64,000 nucleotides of DNA from Alitta virens (lineage: Eukaryota; Annelida; Polychaeta; Phyllodocida; Nereididae), in the NCBI GenBank assembly GCA_932294295.1, contig OW028580.1, forward strand, positions 9,391,374 through 9,455,373. The letters are read 5' to 3'. Each line of letters opens with the position of its first letter. The first letter of the stretch is position 1. Made by a program: the position numbers and the translations under genes. The notes beneath the pieces are model-generated. The model saw nothing but the letters and a program-made list of their open reading frames with translations, did no database searches and was not told where the DNA came from. Of this stretch, positions 14,201 to 26,287 are shown in pieces.

Positions 14201-17200
14201 TTTGTCTAATTATGGTCAGCATTGACTCCGCAAGTCACTATTTTAGCTTGCTAGCCCTCTAAATATAATCCCTGTATCTATCAATCTGTCTATCCATCTT
14301 ACCTTTTCCTCTACCCACTCTCTATCCCACTTTATCTGTCCTTCTATCCTTCTATCTATCCATCTGCAAGCTATCTGCACTGTGTCTATCCATCTATCCA
14401 TTTCGTTCTTAAGTTTCGATCTTTTTCAGTTCAGAAATATTAAGTTGGCCCCACAACCCAACATATTGAATGTCCCTAGTTGCCCCCTGACCCCGTCACC
14501 CTTACCACCCGCCTCCCACCCCAGCATGGACTCCCATGGAGGGTGACATATATCTAATTCAGACTAATGCTGCCCAGATAATGTCGTGTATCTGTTGTTT
14601 TATGTAATATTGCAAAGTATGACTGTTTTAATTTTAATTTCTGAAATCTGAGGTAACATTCTGTGTATAAGATTGAATATAAAAATATATATACATTATA
14701 TGTCTAAAATATTGTATATATCAAAATTATCAAAATTTTGTTTGAATATGTTTAGATGTTTGATAAGCATTTAATATACAATATATATATACCTTCAAAT
14801 ACTATGAAATCCTAACAGATGTTTTAATTGTTTATCTAACACAATAAATTACTTTAAAATTTAACATATATCATGTTTTTCGTTTTAACAAGAAAAGCTC
14901 TCTTAGATAATGTAGAAAAAAAGTTTTGTAGGATAAGGAGAAATTATACTCTTTTCTTAAGATGATATATCTTATAAATGATATATATATACAAAACAAA
15001 ATGAGAGAAAAAAATTCCCCAGGGGTAGATTCGTATGCTAGTTCCCCCAGCCATTTATATAGCTTAGACCACTCAGCCACTGTTGCAGGCTATAAGTAGC
15101 CCAATGTTTCTGGATATGTTCTGAGTGTATCATGTGCTGCATCAACTGGAAAATTCCATTGTTACCAGTTCAATTATGTCTTTAACATTAATTTATGCAT
15201 TTCGAATATGGTGACCAAGTACTTTTTGCCATAATTAGCTGGAACTATGGTCATACAGCACACTCCCCCAAACAGTGCTAGTATTCCTTATAAGGTCAAT
15301 CCTAATATGGGCATGCACAAAAAGTGATGACAAAACTTCACCAGGCATTTTCTCAAAACTTTAAAACTAATTTTAGAAGTACTCTTAAGCAATAAGATAT
15401 CTTAGTCTGAGGTATTCTATAGATCGAGATCTGGTACAAAAATACAATTGGACTAGTCCTCATGAAATTTGAAACACTTTTAACGATGTCTTAAGATTGA
15501 ATGTGTTTTTTTTTATAAATTTGAGATTTTGCAACATTACATAAGGACCACCATGCATGTATACCATCTGGATGTCTATCAGAATAACAGTCCATTATAA
15601 TAGTGGGCCCATTCACTTGGTTAGACAGATCAATTTTCCATTTAATGGTCATTGATATACTGGTATCAATGTCACAACAATGGTTTACATGAACTCAATA
15701 TGCTGGCAGTGAAAGATAAGTAACATATCATACATGTCAAAATTATGTATATTATATATATTGACAAATTATATTGTGATATAAATAATTTGTGATATAT
15801 ATAATTTGGTAATATTGAAATTTTACGCTTAAGATTGTAGCTCAATATATTTTGTTTTATTCAATTTTATAAGTCTTAGAGTGGTGGAAATTATAATTTT
15901 GATCATCAGTATTTGAACAATTAAGGTAAAATACTTGAAAATAGCTGAAGTTATAATTTATGGCAATAAGAATGCAATTACATGCATTTGTCTGAAGGCG
16001 TGGATAATTGTAATATCTTGTTTAGTAGGAGGTCTGAAAGGTTTTTGCATAGGAAATTTCACTTTGGTCAAGTTTATATACATTGTTATGTATTTTATTT
16101 TATTAAATTTTTGAAAAATGGTTATATTGAAGAAGTTATTTGATTCTATTTTTTTAAGGTAATCAGCACCAACTTACATCTATAGCAAATTCAACAAGGC
16201 GTGACATATTGACTAACAAAGTTACTATCCAATTAGTAGCTGCATTGTCTGTCAAAATTACAATTTTCTGTAAACTTTGTGTAAGTTAATGACGCTATCA
16301 GATATTAATTACAAAAAAAATAAATCATGCGCGAGAAAATCAAGACCATTGGGAACACAATGGATTTGGCATCATCATCCATTGTTCAGTATTCTGACAT
16401 CATCACTTGGTTTGGGAATGAGACTTCTATATACGTAACATGCATGGTTGGTTAAAATGACCTTGAAAATACCGTCAAGGTTAAAATGACCGCCGAAAGA
16501 ACAATATTGCTACCTTGAGAATATTTTTAAGTGGTTTTGCTTAAGGTTTTTAAATGAAACTTCGTGAAAATAACTTCAATTGCATTTAAGGACTAGTCTA
16601 GTAGTTCTTTACCCATCGAAATATTTTTATAGCACCTGAAATGAAGCTACCTTAAAACTAATTTCTGGTTCCTACATAAATTTATCTTTCTTTTTTATGT
16701 AACTTATTTTTTTAATTACCATTTACTGTCTAAACTTTACAGTTTAAAGCATGACATCATCAGTGACGTCATGCATAAGCCTAAATTTATTTTTGTATTA
16801 TTCGAAACCATTATCATATTGTCATGTATTAATATTGAAATATAAAAGTAATAGTTAAAATTCTATGACCTAGCTAAAGCCTTAACAAGGAAGACATGTA
16901 TAAAGTATTAAGTAAGACTTAAAGGTAACTTAACTGTAATGTTAAGGGTTGTGACTATTGTCCACCCCAGAGCACAGGCCAATAGAAGAATGCCATGTGT
17001 GCTCAGTTAAGGGGTACTGACCAATAAGGAAAGGACCCCTGTCAATTGGTTCCAAAAGAAATACCTTGGACCAGGGTTTGTAATTCAGTTTATCAGCTGT
17101 AGCTGAACCATACACTTGCATTATATGATACACATACCATTGGATTAAAAGCCACCCTCTCTCTGCCAAGCTACACACTGTGTTGTTTCATCATTACATC

Positions 17201-17575
17201 TACCTCAACTATAACTACATAACATTCCAAAAATAGATCTGCAATGCCATCCCTATCTTGTGTGCAATACTTCCTAAAATTATTTCCTAGCAACTAAGAA
17301 TTGTTAGCAAATATAATTCGCGAGAAATATCATAACGACATACTATTTTTTTGACATCCACCAAATACTTGTTAAACAATGTTTAACTTTTGATAAAGCA
17401 TTATTATTATTTTTTTTACATATGGTAAACCATTAAAAAATTAATCTTCTGTACCTGTTTACTCTTAAATTATATTATAAATCTATAAAATTAAATCCTA
17501 GCAAATAGTATATATAAATAGTTTATAAGAAGCCTACAACTTACCATTGTGACTGCAGTATCCCCACGTTGCCAT
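2252..17575 (-). CDS. Alpha-carbonic anhydrase, intracellular type (7 exons)
   Basis: This enzyme interconverts CO2 and bicarbonate with a zinc-bound hydroxide. Exons on the - strand are 17545-17575, 12997-13194, 7878-7996, 6200-6295, 5192-5303, 2710-2819 and 2252-2389. They total 804 nt, every phase agrees, and the product is 267 aa, the normal cytosolic length of about 260. It starts [20 protein letters not shown] with no signal peptide or membrane segment. Family hallmarks are QSPIDI, the zinc histidines in QFHFHWG and SEHTVDG, and the active-site threonine in GSLTTPPC. The last exon ends REFRASF, and the product is close to vertebrate CA2/CA7-type enzymes. All introns are GT-AG except intron 4, whose donor in the only workable phase is AAG|GC. 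The reading frame is unbroken, so the gene should be functional. Introns reach about 5 kb and hold MITEs. Family is certain; the paralogue name is not. Confidence 0.95.
4057..4205. mobile_element. Foldback MITE (family shared with 47.5 kb)
   Basis: The arms are imperfect reverse complements. The left arm has CATAGACTTGG then AACTCCACAGGACGTCATGTG. The right arm, read in reverse, has CATAGATTTGG then AACTCCAGAAGACGTCATGTG. The spacer holds ATTGGCT/ATTGGTT. It carries no coding capacity. A related copy lies at 47522-47660. It sits in the last long intron of the carbonic anhydrase gene. Confidence 0.6.
6194..6201 (-). promoter_or_regulatory. Non-canonical GC donor of carbonic anhydrase intron 4
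   Basis: Exon 4 must end in phase 0 after the codon for the final lysine of GAFLK, because exon 5 opens in phase 0 with [11 protein letters not shown]. The intron then begins GCTAGT. The nearest GT (in CTAGTACC) would leave a phase-1 end that does not fit exon 5. GC-AG introns are a known minority class and usually follow AG, as here. Confidence 0.6.
7093..7741. mobile_element. PIF/Harbinger-like MITE with TTA target duplication
   Basis: A 649-bp GC-rich island in AT-rich DNA. The terminal inverted repeats start AGGGGGTTTCACACATAGCC and match over about 48 bp, to the shared GGAGCGTCCCGG. The flanks are TTA at 7090-7092 and 7742-7744, the target duplication typical of PIF/Harbinger. The inside is rich in CCGG and holds short tandem repeats: TCTACACGGA units near 7470-7520 and GGACAATG units near 7605-7640. 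No transposase is present, so it is non-autonomous. It lies in carbonic anhydrase intron 3. Confidence 0.8.
13335..13383. repeat. AATG/AATC microsatellite
   Basis: Short runs of GAATGAAT followed by CAATCAAT, just upstream (on the - strand) of carbonic anhydrase exon 2. Confidence 0.6.
14278..14402. repeat. Degenerate CTAT/CATC microsatellite
   Basis: Pyrimidine-rich tetranucleotide tract in carbonic anhydrase intron 1, built from CTAT, CTGT and CATC units. Confidence 0.6.
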
Positions 17576-17672
17576 TTGAAGTTCTAGTGTGACTTGAGAG
17601 TGTGACTTGAGAGTATGACTTAAAGACCTGTGTGTGACTTTAGAGACTGCTCTTCTGAAGTTCTCTGCAATG
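17576..17672 (-). other. Carbonic anhydrase 5' UTR with a short tandem repeat
   Basis: Between the predicted start of transcription and the ATG, about three imperfect copies of CTCAAGTCACACT (about 13 bp) lie close to the start codon, roughly 17583-17625. No upstream ATG in a good context was seen. Confidence 0.5.
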
Positions 17673-17696
17673 ATGCCAAGGTGACTTAGTGAGCAA

Positions 17697-17705
17697 CTTA
17701 TATAC
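17697..17705 (-). promoter_or_regulatory. TATA box of the carbonic anhydrase gene
   Basis: GTATATAAG on the - strand, about 125 nt upstream of the start codon in exon 1. Transcription would start near 17672. A CACATGGTGGCGCT sequence (CTCF-like) sits just upstream, at about 17710-17723 on the - strand. Confidence 0.6.
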
Positions 17706-17759
17706 TCGGAGCGCCACCATGTGTTTGTTGCATGGCTAAACACACTCAGCTCACACCGT

Positions 17760-20700
17760 CAGCGGCATGGTCAGCTCACACCAGTTAAATCAAGTTTTGC
17801 GTAACCAAGCAAGAGTTAATAATAATGTAAATATTTTCAAATTTACATAACTGGGTAAAGTAAAAAAAAATAGGTGACGTCCATGACGCATACTGGTGCC
17901 AATATATAATACCCGAAATTGATAAATTGATAAGTTACATGTCTTAAATTAATATTTCAGTGACTGATCATTTTTGCGACGAAGGGTGGTGATTTTACCA
18001 AATTCAATATTTTTTTTGTTGAACTTTTACCAGTTTCCAGGGGTGGATAATCCACCCCCACCCCCAGCCCAGGGATTTACGTCTATGGCTATTTCAAAAC
18101 AATCTGCAAGCTATATGCAGCACAGTGGTTAAAAGAAAACCACAAGCCCAGCCTTATTTAAAGGAGTACTGATTAAGGGTGCAATAGAAAATATTTCATT
18201 TAAAAGCTACAGGTGAAAACATATTTAAATGACTAAATGGTGGTTTGTAGATCGATACTTTGCTTTAAGTAAGATTAATTTCTTCCTTATCAATAACACA
18301 ATGAATTAAAGTAGCCAAATTGACTGCCTGGGGCAGGGGGAGTAAAGTTCAATTAACTCTCTAACCACATATTGGAGCGAAACTCTCTACAGAGGTAATT
18401 TTTGACATAGGGCCCTACTCCACTGGACACCCACTGCATCTAATTGTCATGATGTATGGAAAACGTTTGGTGAATGACTGAATTAATGTGTATAAGCAAT
18501 GAAGGGGTATAAGAGACATATAGTAATATTCTGTATATCCATTTACCTAGGGTAAATGTGATCAGCCCCTTTCTTGTATCCTGTTGAAAAAAAAAAGTAA
18601 TATTCTAAGCAACCCAATTAATCTGAGATGTGAATAAAACCTTTATGCCTACAAGTGTAAAATTCGAGTTTCAAAGTGCACGTAGGTCGATGGGTCCTAT
18701 AGAGATCATAGGTGCAGTTTAAGTAAACTTAACATAACTTGACAGAGAGATTTACTAATTTTACTAAAATCTCTGGTGACACTGACCTCTGTGTGCAGTG
18801 GGCTTTGAAGAGTGCATCACAGTGGTAGGCTAGAGGGATTTATGCTCCAATCAGTCTGCTTCAAATTATTTAAAAAAAGAAGAAAAGAAATAGGCTAGGG
18901 GAATTTATGCTCCCATCAGCCTGCTTCAAATTATAAAATATATATATATATATATGACAATAAATTGTCACGGAATTAACATGAGTCATGAGCAAATTAA
19001 TTACTTTTGAAAATTCCAATGAAGCTAGGATTCTCAGTTAAAAAAAAAAAAGTTTAAAATTACTTTTGCATTTAATTGCCGAGGTAAAGATATACTTATA
19101 GTTGCATAAAATAAATGTCCACCTGTCTTTTGGTCATATTTTGGTATGGAGCAGTACCATGGGTAACTAGCGGAAAATAGCGATTTTCATCAATTTCTTT
19201 GATTGTTTGAAAATAAAACACATTATTATATAATGTATTCTCGGTCCGATCGCACAGTCACAGACTCACACCCATGATAATATAGTCAGTATTACATATT
19301 TACGCAAGTCACGACTATGTTCACAAGTAAGCTGAGCATAAATACAACTCCAATAACATGATTATCAATTGTCACGAGATTTTTAAGGGTGAGAATAAAT
19401 CCGTTTGTACTGGAGACAGTTTAGGCATAGTTTAGAAAGTCTGAATTTTGAAAATCGGATGAAAACTTACAAAGTTATTTAGACTGCGCCCACTTTCTGG
19501 CGGTCTACCAATCACAGCTCGGAGTGGTTCATATATATATACATAATACAATAGCTCATCGAGCATTATGGAATGTTATGCAAGTGTGTATAATTGTCAA
19601 ACGGCCTTTAGGCTATTGTCAGCAAGGATCCTTGTCAGTATTGAATGATTTTTTTGTTGAAAAAAAAAAGAAAAAAAATTGCAAATTCTGAAAATATGAC
19701 AAATGATCACTTGAAATTGATTCAAAACGAATACGACATGAGCAGGTGACCACACGAATCAATTAGGCTCTTTTCTTTGACCACATCACATGTATCATTG
19801 GACCACGTACTTGCCTTTATTGAAAAATTTCCTATAGACGTATCGTTGATTGTTGTGACTGAAGTGAAGCCCCTTTGTTATGGCAACGTCTTCCGATGAC
19901 GTCACTAATATTTTCCAGAAAATACCTCCTATGGATTTATGACGCTTCATTTTAAAATATAAACGAATCTTAAATTAAACATTCTTAAATTACGGTGAAA
20001 ACCCAATTATCATCAAACCTTGAACTACTTTTTGGTCGTCTGCTCCAATATACCATACGATCTCTGCTCCAATGACGTTTTCGTTACACTTGCAATCAGG
20101 GAGGTGGCGCTCTACTCCTCTTTTAAATTTACGCCCTCTGTCTGATAACACAGGAAAATAACTGTCATGAAAATTAAATATTTTACATTTATAAAAATTT
20201 AAAAAAAAGCTACGATTACGTGTCATTAATCATTAAATTAAATATATGAAAATCTACAGAGATTCCAAAAGTAAAAATGAATTGATATTTCCATCACTTT
20301 GTTCAGTTTATGTAACCTAGATTATGCCATATATATATGTCTTATTTGATAGGAGTCATTCTACCGAAAAAGTCCTTTGTTTGGAATGTAACATTTTGCC
20401 ATTTGAATTTTTGTCATTACAATAACTGCAACAAAATCGTGTTAAAATTAACCAAATATTTTAAATGATAAAATTTTTGCAGCAGATCCTGATAATAAGT
20501 TCAAATTTACCAACAAGCCTTAAATTTACCTTTTATTTTCAAATCCTCATCAGTAAGAACGAACAATATTGACAATTTTGTGAAGATTATCATTTCACGA
20601 AGATTTATTTTCATATGACAAGTTTATGTGGCTGCCGTAGATGACTTGTATATGATTGTAAAGACACATATATGAATTTAGGTATTATAAAAAAAAATGT

Positions 20701-20780
20701 ATGGGTAAGTTGATAATTATGAAAGATTTGTGCACAATTTGTCATGGTTTTGGTAATGATATTGCCGCATTAATAAATTG
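17760..20780. other. Intergenic DNA without a recognisable gene
   Basis: AT-rich, with no supported coding exon. It holds a tandem duplication at 18826-18943 and a few homopolymer tracts. Confidence 0.5.
18826..18943. repeat. Two-copy tandem duplication, 65-bp period
   Basis: TAGGCTAGAGGGATTTATGC at 18826 recurs as TAGGCTAGGGGAATTTATGC at 18891. Each is followed by TCC-ATCAG-CTGCTTCAAATTAT. The second copy runs into a short TA microsatellite. Confidence 0.7.
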
Positions 20781-20814
20781 CATTTTGGTAATGACAGCAA
20801 AAATTATCTCCCAA

Positions 20815-21225
20815 GATTCAACGTTTTCTTCCGAAAGGTGGCGCTACGACCCGGTGCGAAGCTTTCTCATAACCGATTTGCCGCTCCCCCAGAATTGGGG
20901 AGGGAAATGCTTCCGCGCGTCGTCTGCATACAAAGTAGTGCGATTACCTTATTTCTTTCTTCCAAGAAGCCACTCACTGTGAAATTAGATCAGACGATTT
21001 CTTTTGACTTAAAGTCTACTAACGTCATGAAATTGAACAACTTTAGCGTGGAATTCCACCAACTGCAGAAGGTACTATTTTTGTAAATGGCACTGAACAA
21101 GCGTTGTAACGGCGTTGCGACGCCTTTTCGACAATCTATTTTTTACTGTATCCTTTGAGCTTTGCGTCAGTTTCGCACCGAAAAAGCGCCGTCTTTTGGC
21201 AGAAATTGAAGATTCTGTAAAAAGC
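20815..21225 (+). repeat. Dispersed about 400-bp repeat, copy A
   Basis: GC-rich stretch with an inverted partner at about 54450-54915. Shared blocks include TTTGCCGCTCCCCCAGAAT, GGGAGGGAAATGCTTCCGC, GCATACAAAGTAGTGCGATT and CGTTGTAACGGCGTTGCGAC. It is probably a non-autonomous mobile element or SINE-like repeat. Termini and family are not recognised. Open frames through it are not genes. Confidence 0.65.
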
Positions 21226-21229
21226 CTGC

Positions 21230-22415
21230 AAAAACATTGTAGATTACTGAAAACACTTATCTACCAATCATCACCGTAACAGCAGGTCACTACTAAAAAC
21301 AATGTAAGAAAATGTTATGGTAATAACACGTAATCGTAATGACATTTCAGCCTATTTTTGTTGTAAGGGGCATTAAATATGTTAAATTATGGGATGATGC
21401 AGATTTGCGTGCTGTAACAAAACCTTTTCATGGTCCTTACATAGTGATTTTGCTTAGTGGCGAAGTCAGCTATTAGTTATCCGTTTGGTAATGACACCTA
21501 ACAAGTGTACTCTAGAATAATGAAGTGCCTCAAAGGATGTAAAAAACACACTTCCCCTGAAATCTTAGTGGCCTTGCAGCTTACACATGTCAGACACGTC
21601 ATAGTACGTGGGAGTGCGACGGACTTATAATTTTCTGCTATGATTTCCACAACCACATTTGTGAGAGCTGTTTGGCACCATTTCTACGCCAAAGTTTGAT
21701 AGATTTTTCACATTTTTAACATGTTAAGCAAGTTAGAACTGCTGAACCTCAGTTGTGGAACACTTGAATAACGCTGTCAGAGTGTTAATTAGATACCTTG
21801 AAAAGTGGCAAAGCACATGGGCCTAGATAATATTGTGTCATATTATTTTAAAGTTTGTGTCATCTAGAGTAATTACAATGTGTGAAAGAAACAAAAAGCC
21901 ACAAATAGATCCTGTCTCTGCTAATTAAGTCACCGGCCAGAAAAAGGATTAGAATGACCCATAGACGATGATAGACAGTCTGCAATATAATATCTATATA
22001 GTCTTCCTTTTTTTTTTCTTATTCTTTTTTTTTTAGCAATATGCTTACACAAGACCTATGTTTTGTGCACTAATGAACCTCGGGATTGACATGTCTCCCT
22101 CAGAGCTCTTGTCCAATGTCTGCTCTGCTTATGCAAGCCCCTGCTGGCTCATTATTTCATTCTTAAAGGAGTCTCTTGCCAGGTGACAATGAAATCATAT
22201 AGGGCCCCACAAATAAATGGGATATATTTGATATGAAGTCTAAAAGAAATAAGAATAGGCAGCCCTTCCACAATGACTTTTGCATGATATCTGAAAATGG
22301 AATTATTAAAAGAAATATGAACATATACCAGCATGCAATCGAATATTGGTAGATTATATGTCTTTCTCGAAAAGGACTCATATGCCATTTCATTATTATT
22401 TCACGATATGTATTG

Positions 22416-22453
<38 letters not shown>

Positions 22454-23860
22454 GTAAAGGTCTTCGTGTGGGCAGAAAAAAGTTGACAATGTGGTTTTGC
22501 ACAATATTGTAAGCAGAAAAGTTCGGGGATTGTTCTGAATAAAGTTTTGCCATTTTAATATGGAATCTCAATATAAAAGGCCAAGTTAATTTGATCTAGG
22601 ATTCCTAAAATACCAGTTGGTATAAGTGAGTTAACTTTGATTAGGACCATACATTAAGATTGTTATAAATTAAATAGTAAAGCTACCTAATCATATAGCT
22701 TGCCTAAACGTACGACATCCAGACAAAGCCAGACAACTTCTGCTATACGATGCTACCTGCCTCTAAACGGAACTGTCTGGCTTTGTTTAGCTGGCTACTC
22801 AAAGCCGGATTTAGAAGCACATATTTATGATATATTAGATAAATAATTTTCAGTGGTGGTAGGTGTAAGCCGACTATAAGCTAGGAATAGACAGAAGCGG
22901 TAGTTTTAGCCAATTATATCTACAGCCAGGAATAGGTTGCTGCAGTTGTCTAGAGTTCACCATATTTTATGAAACTAACTGTGGGACTACATATGAACAT
23001 GAGTTCATCCATTTCCACGTAGGCCTATATTTTTGTCTGTAAAGAAATAGGCCTGATGAGATTCGTCACATTCCATGTAATGACAATTCTAGTTTCCTTT
23101 ATATCCATCAAAGGTTTCAACGATTTTATTAACAATTTCAATTGTGACATCCAGCTTAAGTATATATATTTATTTATTTAATTTAAAAAAGTTTAATTGA
23201 GGAGCTCATGATCATGAAGATTTGTCCAGGACCAGGGTTCATTCGGGTACCAGGGCCTTCAGCAAAGCTGGCCAATTTCTATAAATCACTGGGTAGACCA
23301 GCTTATTTTTCCACAAGTTTCACAAAATTTCCTTGCATTTTTTTTTTGGTCAGCAGCAATTAAACCTTCAAATTACAATCAGAAAAATTTAAAAAAACCA
23401 GCAAAACCTCAGTGAATCGAAGAACAGTAAACCGCGAGGTATTACTTAGTGTTGGTGTAATATTAGGATATATTTTTAGGCCCACCATTGGCATATGCCG
23501 AATAAACTAAATGGAAAGTCAAGAGTACTTTTATGAATTATAAAAAATATAAGAATGCCATATTTGGAAACAAAATTGTATTCTTTTTTCCCCCCTTAAA
23601 TTTTCCAATAAAGATGTCCTGAAATAAATGTTGAAAGTTTAAATATGGAAAGTACTATGTCATTTTGATGTATATATTACTGCAACATCTAATGAGTGTA
23701 GGTTTTGCAGCATATAAATGACTTTAGCATATTCTGGCAAACTTTCCTTTGCCCGGAAACAAAATAAAAATGACTTTTTAAATTATTTTCCTATCTGCAT
23801 CACTATGTCATATATATATGAAAAAGATCATATAGTAGGCCAATCATATTTGCGAAAACT
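21230..23860. other. Intergenic DNA without a recognisable gene
   Basis: AT-rich. A small inverted repeat lies at about 22718-22800 (CCAGACAAAGCCAGACAACT against CTGTCTGGCTTTGTTTAGCTGG) and a TA microsatellite at 22420-22450. No exon is supported. Confidence 0.5.
22420..22450. repeat. TA microsatellite
   Basis: About 15 uninterrupted TA units. Confidence 0.9.
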
Positions 23861-23867
23861 TAAAACA

Positions 23868-24039
23868 GTCAACCCTCATTTATCCGCACACTTGCGTCCC
23901 CCAGTTAACTGTGCAGATAAATGAAGGAACCAGATAACTGAATACATATAAATGCACTGAGTAGATTTGTTCCCAGGCAACTGTGTGCGGATAGCGAGGG
24001 AACCGAATAATTGAGGCCTGGATAACTGGGTTGACTGTA
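23868..24039. mobile_element. Pogo/Tigger-like MITE
   Basis: Begins ACAGTCAACCCTCATTTATC and ends GGATAACTGGGTTGACTGTA, so the ends are inverted repeats with the CAGT...ACTG termini common in pogo-type elements. Length is 172 bp with no coding capacity. The TA flank is clear on the right only. Confidence 0.5.
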
Positions 24040-24096
24040 TAAACCATTTTCATCACTGTTTAATTACTTTTCCAAACTATTCCATTTAATACTTTG

Positions 24097-25836
24097 ACAC
24101 ATTTAATTCAATTCAATTTAATTCAAATGTTTTATTGATCATAAAATGTACAATATTTAATCCAACAATTCATAATTACAATTACAAAGTAGCTATGGCG
24201 GCCTGATGCCATACGGCCTTTATCAACAAATAACATGGATACATGATATAAGTTTTTCATGACATGATTATCAAAAATATGATGTTAAAGGTTATATTAA
24301 TTACAGGTTAGTACTGTTAGATAATCCGTTTTTCTATACTATGCACATCGCGGGTCAATATAATTTATGAAAGGAAGGCTAATACTAATATAAAGTGACA
24401 TTGAACACAACTGATGGTGAAGACGATTATGAGGACAATGGAAGCATATATATTCAATATATGCGTTAAAAAAAGGGGAGGGGGGGATTAAATATTTGCA
24501 ACACTATATAAAAATTTATGTTTGAATGCATAATAAATAATAATACAAACATTTGCTTTAATTGTATAACCAATATAACATCCTAATACAATCCTTGCAG
24601 GATTTAGATATAATAGTTCAATAAATAAAGTTGCAGTCTCTTTTTAAAACAATGGACACTGCAAAAATTATCTATTATGTCTGAGATTGAATTCCATTTT
24701 TTGAACACCCTGAAATTTTACAGTTTTATGATTTAAAGTTACAATACGGAATATGTAACTTGTAAATTTGTCTGGTATTTCTACTTTTTATATCACTGTT
24801 TTTTTTTTTTTAAATAAATTCATCAATAGTCTGGTAGCATATCTTTCATGAATTTGAAATATATTTAGCTTTTGTCTTTATATTAAATTAAAAGGGATAA
24901 ACTTAAATTCCTTAAAAATTGGTTGAGATTTAGCCAGGAAGGGCGATGATTTCAAAATTCTTATAATTTTCTTTTGTAATTTGGATAAAGAGAAAATATA
25001 ACTATCAACTGCATTGCCCCACTCTTCTACACAATAAATCAAATACCGATATATATAAAGCTATTGGAAATAGTAATTAATGTTGGGGTGGTGAATAATT
25101 TGTTGGCCCCTATTATGATGCCGAAGCCCCGTGAAATTTAACTTCTGACAGATTGTATATGTTTAGCCAATAGACCGTCGAATCTAAAGTTACCCCAATA
25201 AATTTGGTGTTCTCTACTTTATCTATAGTATGGCCATTCAGTATTAAATTTTTTTTTTTTTCTATTTGATTTAAAGGTCATGTAGTGCGTTTTTGCAATA
25301 TTTAAGTGACAATTTGCGATTAGCCATGATAACATTTTGACCAGTCCCAATTAAACTTATTAATTGTTTCATCAACATCTTTCACTAGAGAATATGTTAG
25401 TATCATCCGCAAATATAATTGGTATAATTAATTTGCTAACATAAGCCATATCATTCACGTACAACAAGAATAATAGTGGCCCCAGAATCGAGCCCTGTGG
25501 GACTGCACATATTATCTTTTCACGTTTAGAATTAACATTGTCATACATAGTCTGTAAGCCATTCATGTGCTTTACCTCTAATACCATATCTATATAATTT
25601 GTTTTAGCAAAAACGTATGATTTACAGTATCGAACGCCTTTTTTAAGTCCAAAAATATGCCTATTACAATTTCAACTTTATCAATAGCAGCTACGATTTT
25701 GTCAATAAGAATTATTAGGGCCATGTTAGTCCTATGTTGAGTTCGAAAGCCAAATTGAAATTTATACAAAATGTTATGCTTTGGTCATTAATTTCCCCAT
25801 AATTTTGGAGAAAAGTGGCAAAATCAAGCCCCTGTT
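24097..25836 (-). mobile_element. LINE fragment with reverse transcriptase (Jockey/CR1-like), decayed
   Basis: On the - strand, 25587-25372 encodes a reverse-transcriptase core: AVPQGSILGPLLFLLYVNDM followed by IFADDTNIF, which holds the catalytic FADD motif. Further 5' (25836-25600), FQFGFRTQHRT and GIFLDLKKAFDTVNH match the preceding RT blocks in another frame, so the copy is frameshifted. The 3' end is marked by a TTGAATTGAATTAAA tail near 24100-24128, as in many invertebrate LINEs. The Polinton begins immediately after the fragment, at 25837. I did not recognise the rest of the LINE beyond the Polinton's right end, so it was 5' truncated or is too diverged to see. It is an inactive fossil. 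Confidence 0.75.
25831..25836. other. Target-site duplication, left (CCTGTT)
   Basis: CCTGTT directly precedes the left terminal repeat and recurs at 43740-43745 directly after the right one. Six bases is the duplication length characteristic of Polinton integration. Confidence 0.93.
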
Positions 25837-26020
25837 AGTAGTTAGAGGTACTGTATAAACCCCCTTCGCCGCGAATTATCACCAGGTTATCGTAAACCTC
25901 CGGAATATCGCCAGGCGGCGCTATAAGTATTAAGATTTGGCACTAGGTGGCGCTGTCGTAAATTTCGGGAATATCGCCAGGCGGCACTAGAAGTATTAAG
26001 ATTTGGCACCAGGTGGCGCT
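25837..26020 (+). repeat. Polinton left terminal inverted repeat
   Basis: 184 bp matching the reverse complement of 43556-43739, with four differences by eye. It contains an internal tandem duplication with a 66-bp period (GAATATCGCC at 25903 and 25969). Each unit holds GCCAGGCGGC and then GGCAC-AGGTGGCGCT. Confidence 0.95.
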
Positions 26021-26250
26021 GAGGACCGATTATCTGACACCAGGTGGAGCTATCTAAGTTTTGAGTATTTGGACACCAGGTGGCATTATAGAAGTTTAAG
26101 ATTGGTCACGTGACGGAGCTGTGATGATCACATGGTAGCGCTGTGTAGTAGATATTTGGACGCCAGGTAATCTGAGCAGTATTTGATTACCAGGTGATGC
26201 TATAAAGTGTTTTGATCACAAGGTGAAAGGGTAGCTCTTGATATAACTCT
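25910..26250 (+). repeat. Array of CACCAGGTGGCGCT (CTCF-like) motifs, left end
   Basis: Motif copies on the + strand include 25941-25954 (CACTAGGTGGCGCT), 26007-26020 (CACCAGGTGGCGCT), 26038-26051 (CACCAGGTGGAGCT) and 26074-26087 (CACCAGGTGGCATT). There are also two GCCAGGCGGC variants and weaker copies towards 26250. Spacing is about 30-40 bp. The array starts in the terminal repeat and continues past it, decaying inward. The word resembles the conserved CTCF core; binding itself is inference. Confidence 0.7.
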
Positions 26251-26287
26251 ATAACCTATAATACATTTTATTATAGCAGTGATTGAC

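Noticed and set aside
20701..21086. Two + strand frames of about 100 aa
   Set aside because: They fall in the dispersed 400-bp repeat (copy A); the inverted copy at 54.5 kb does not keep the frame.
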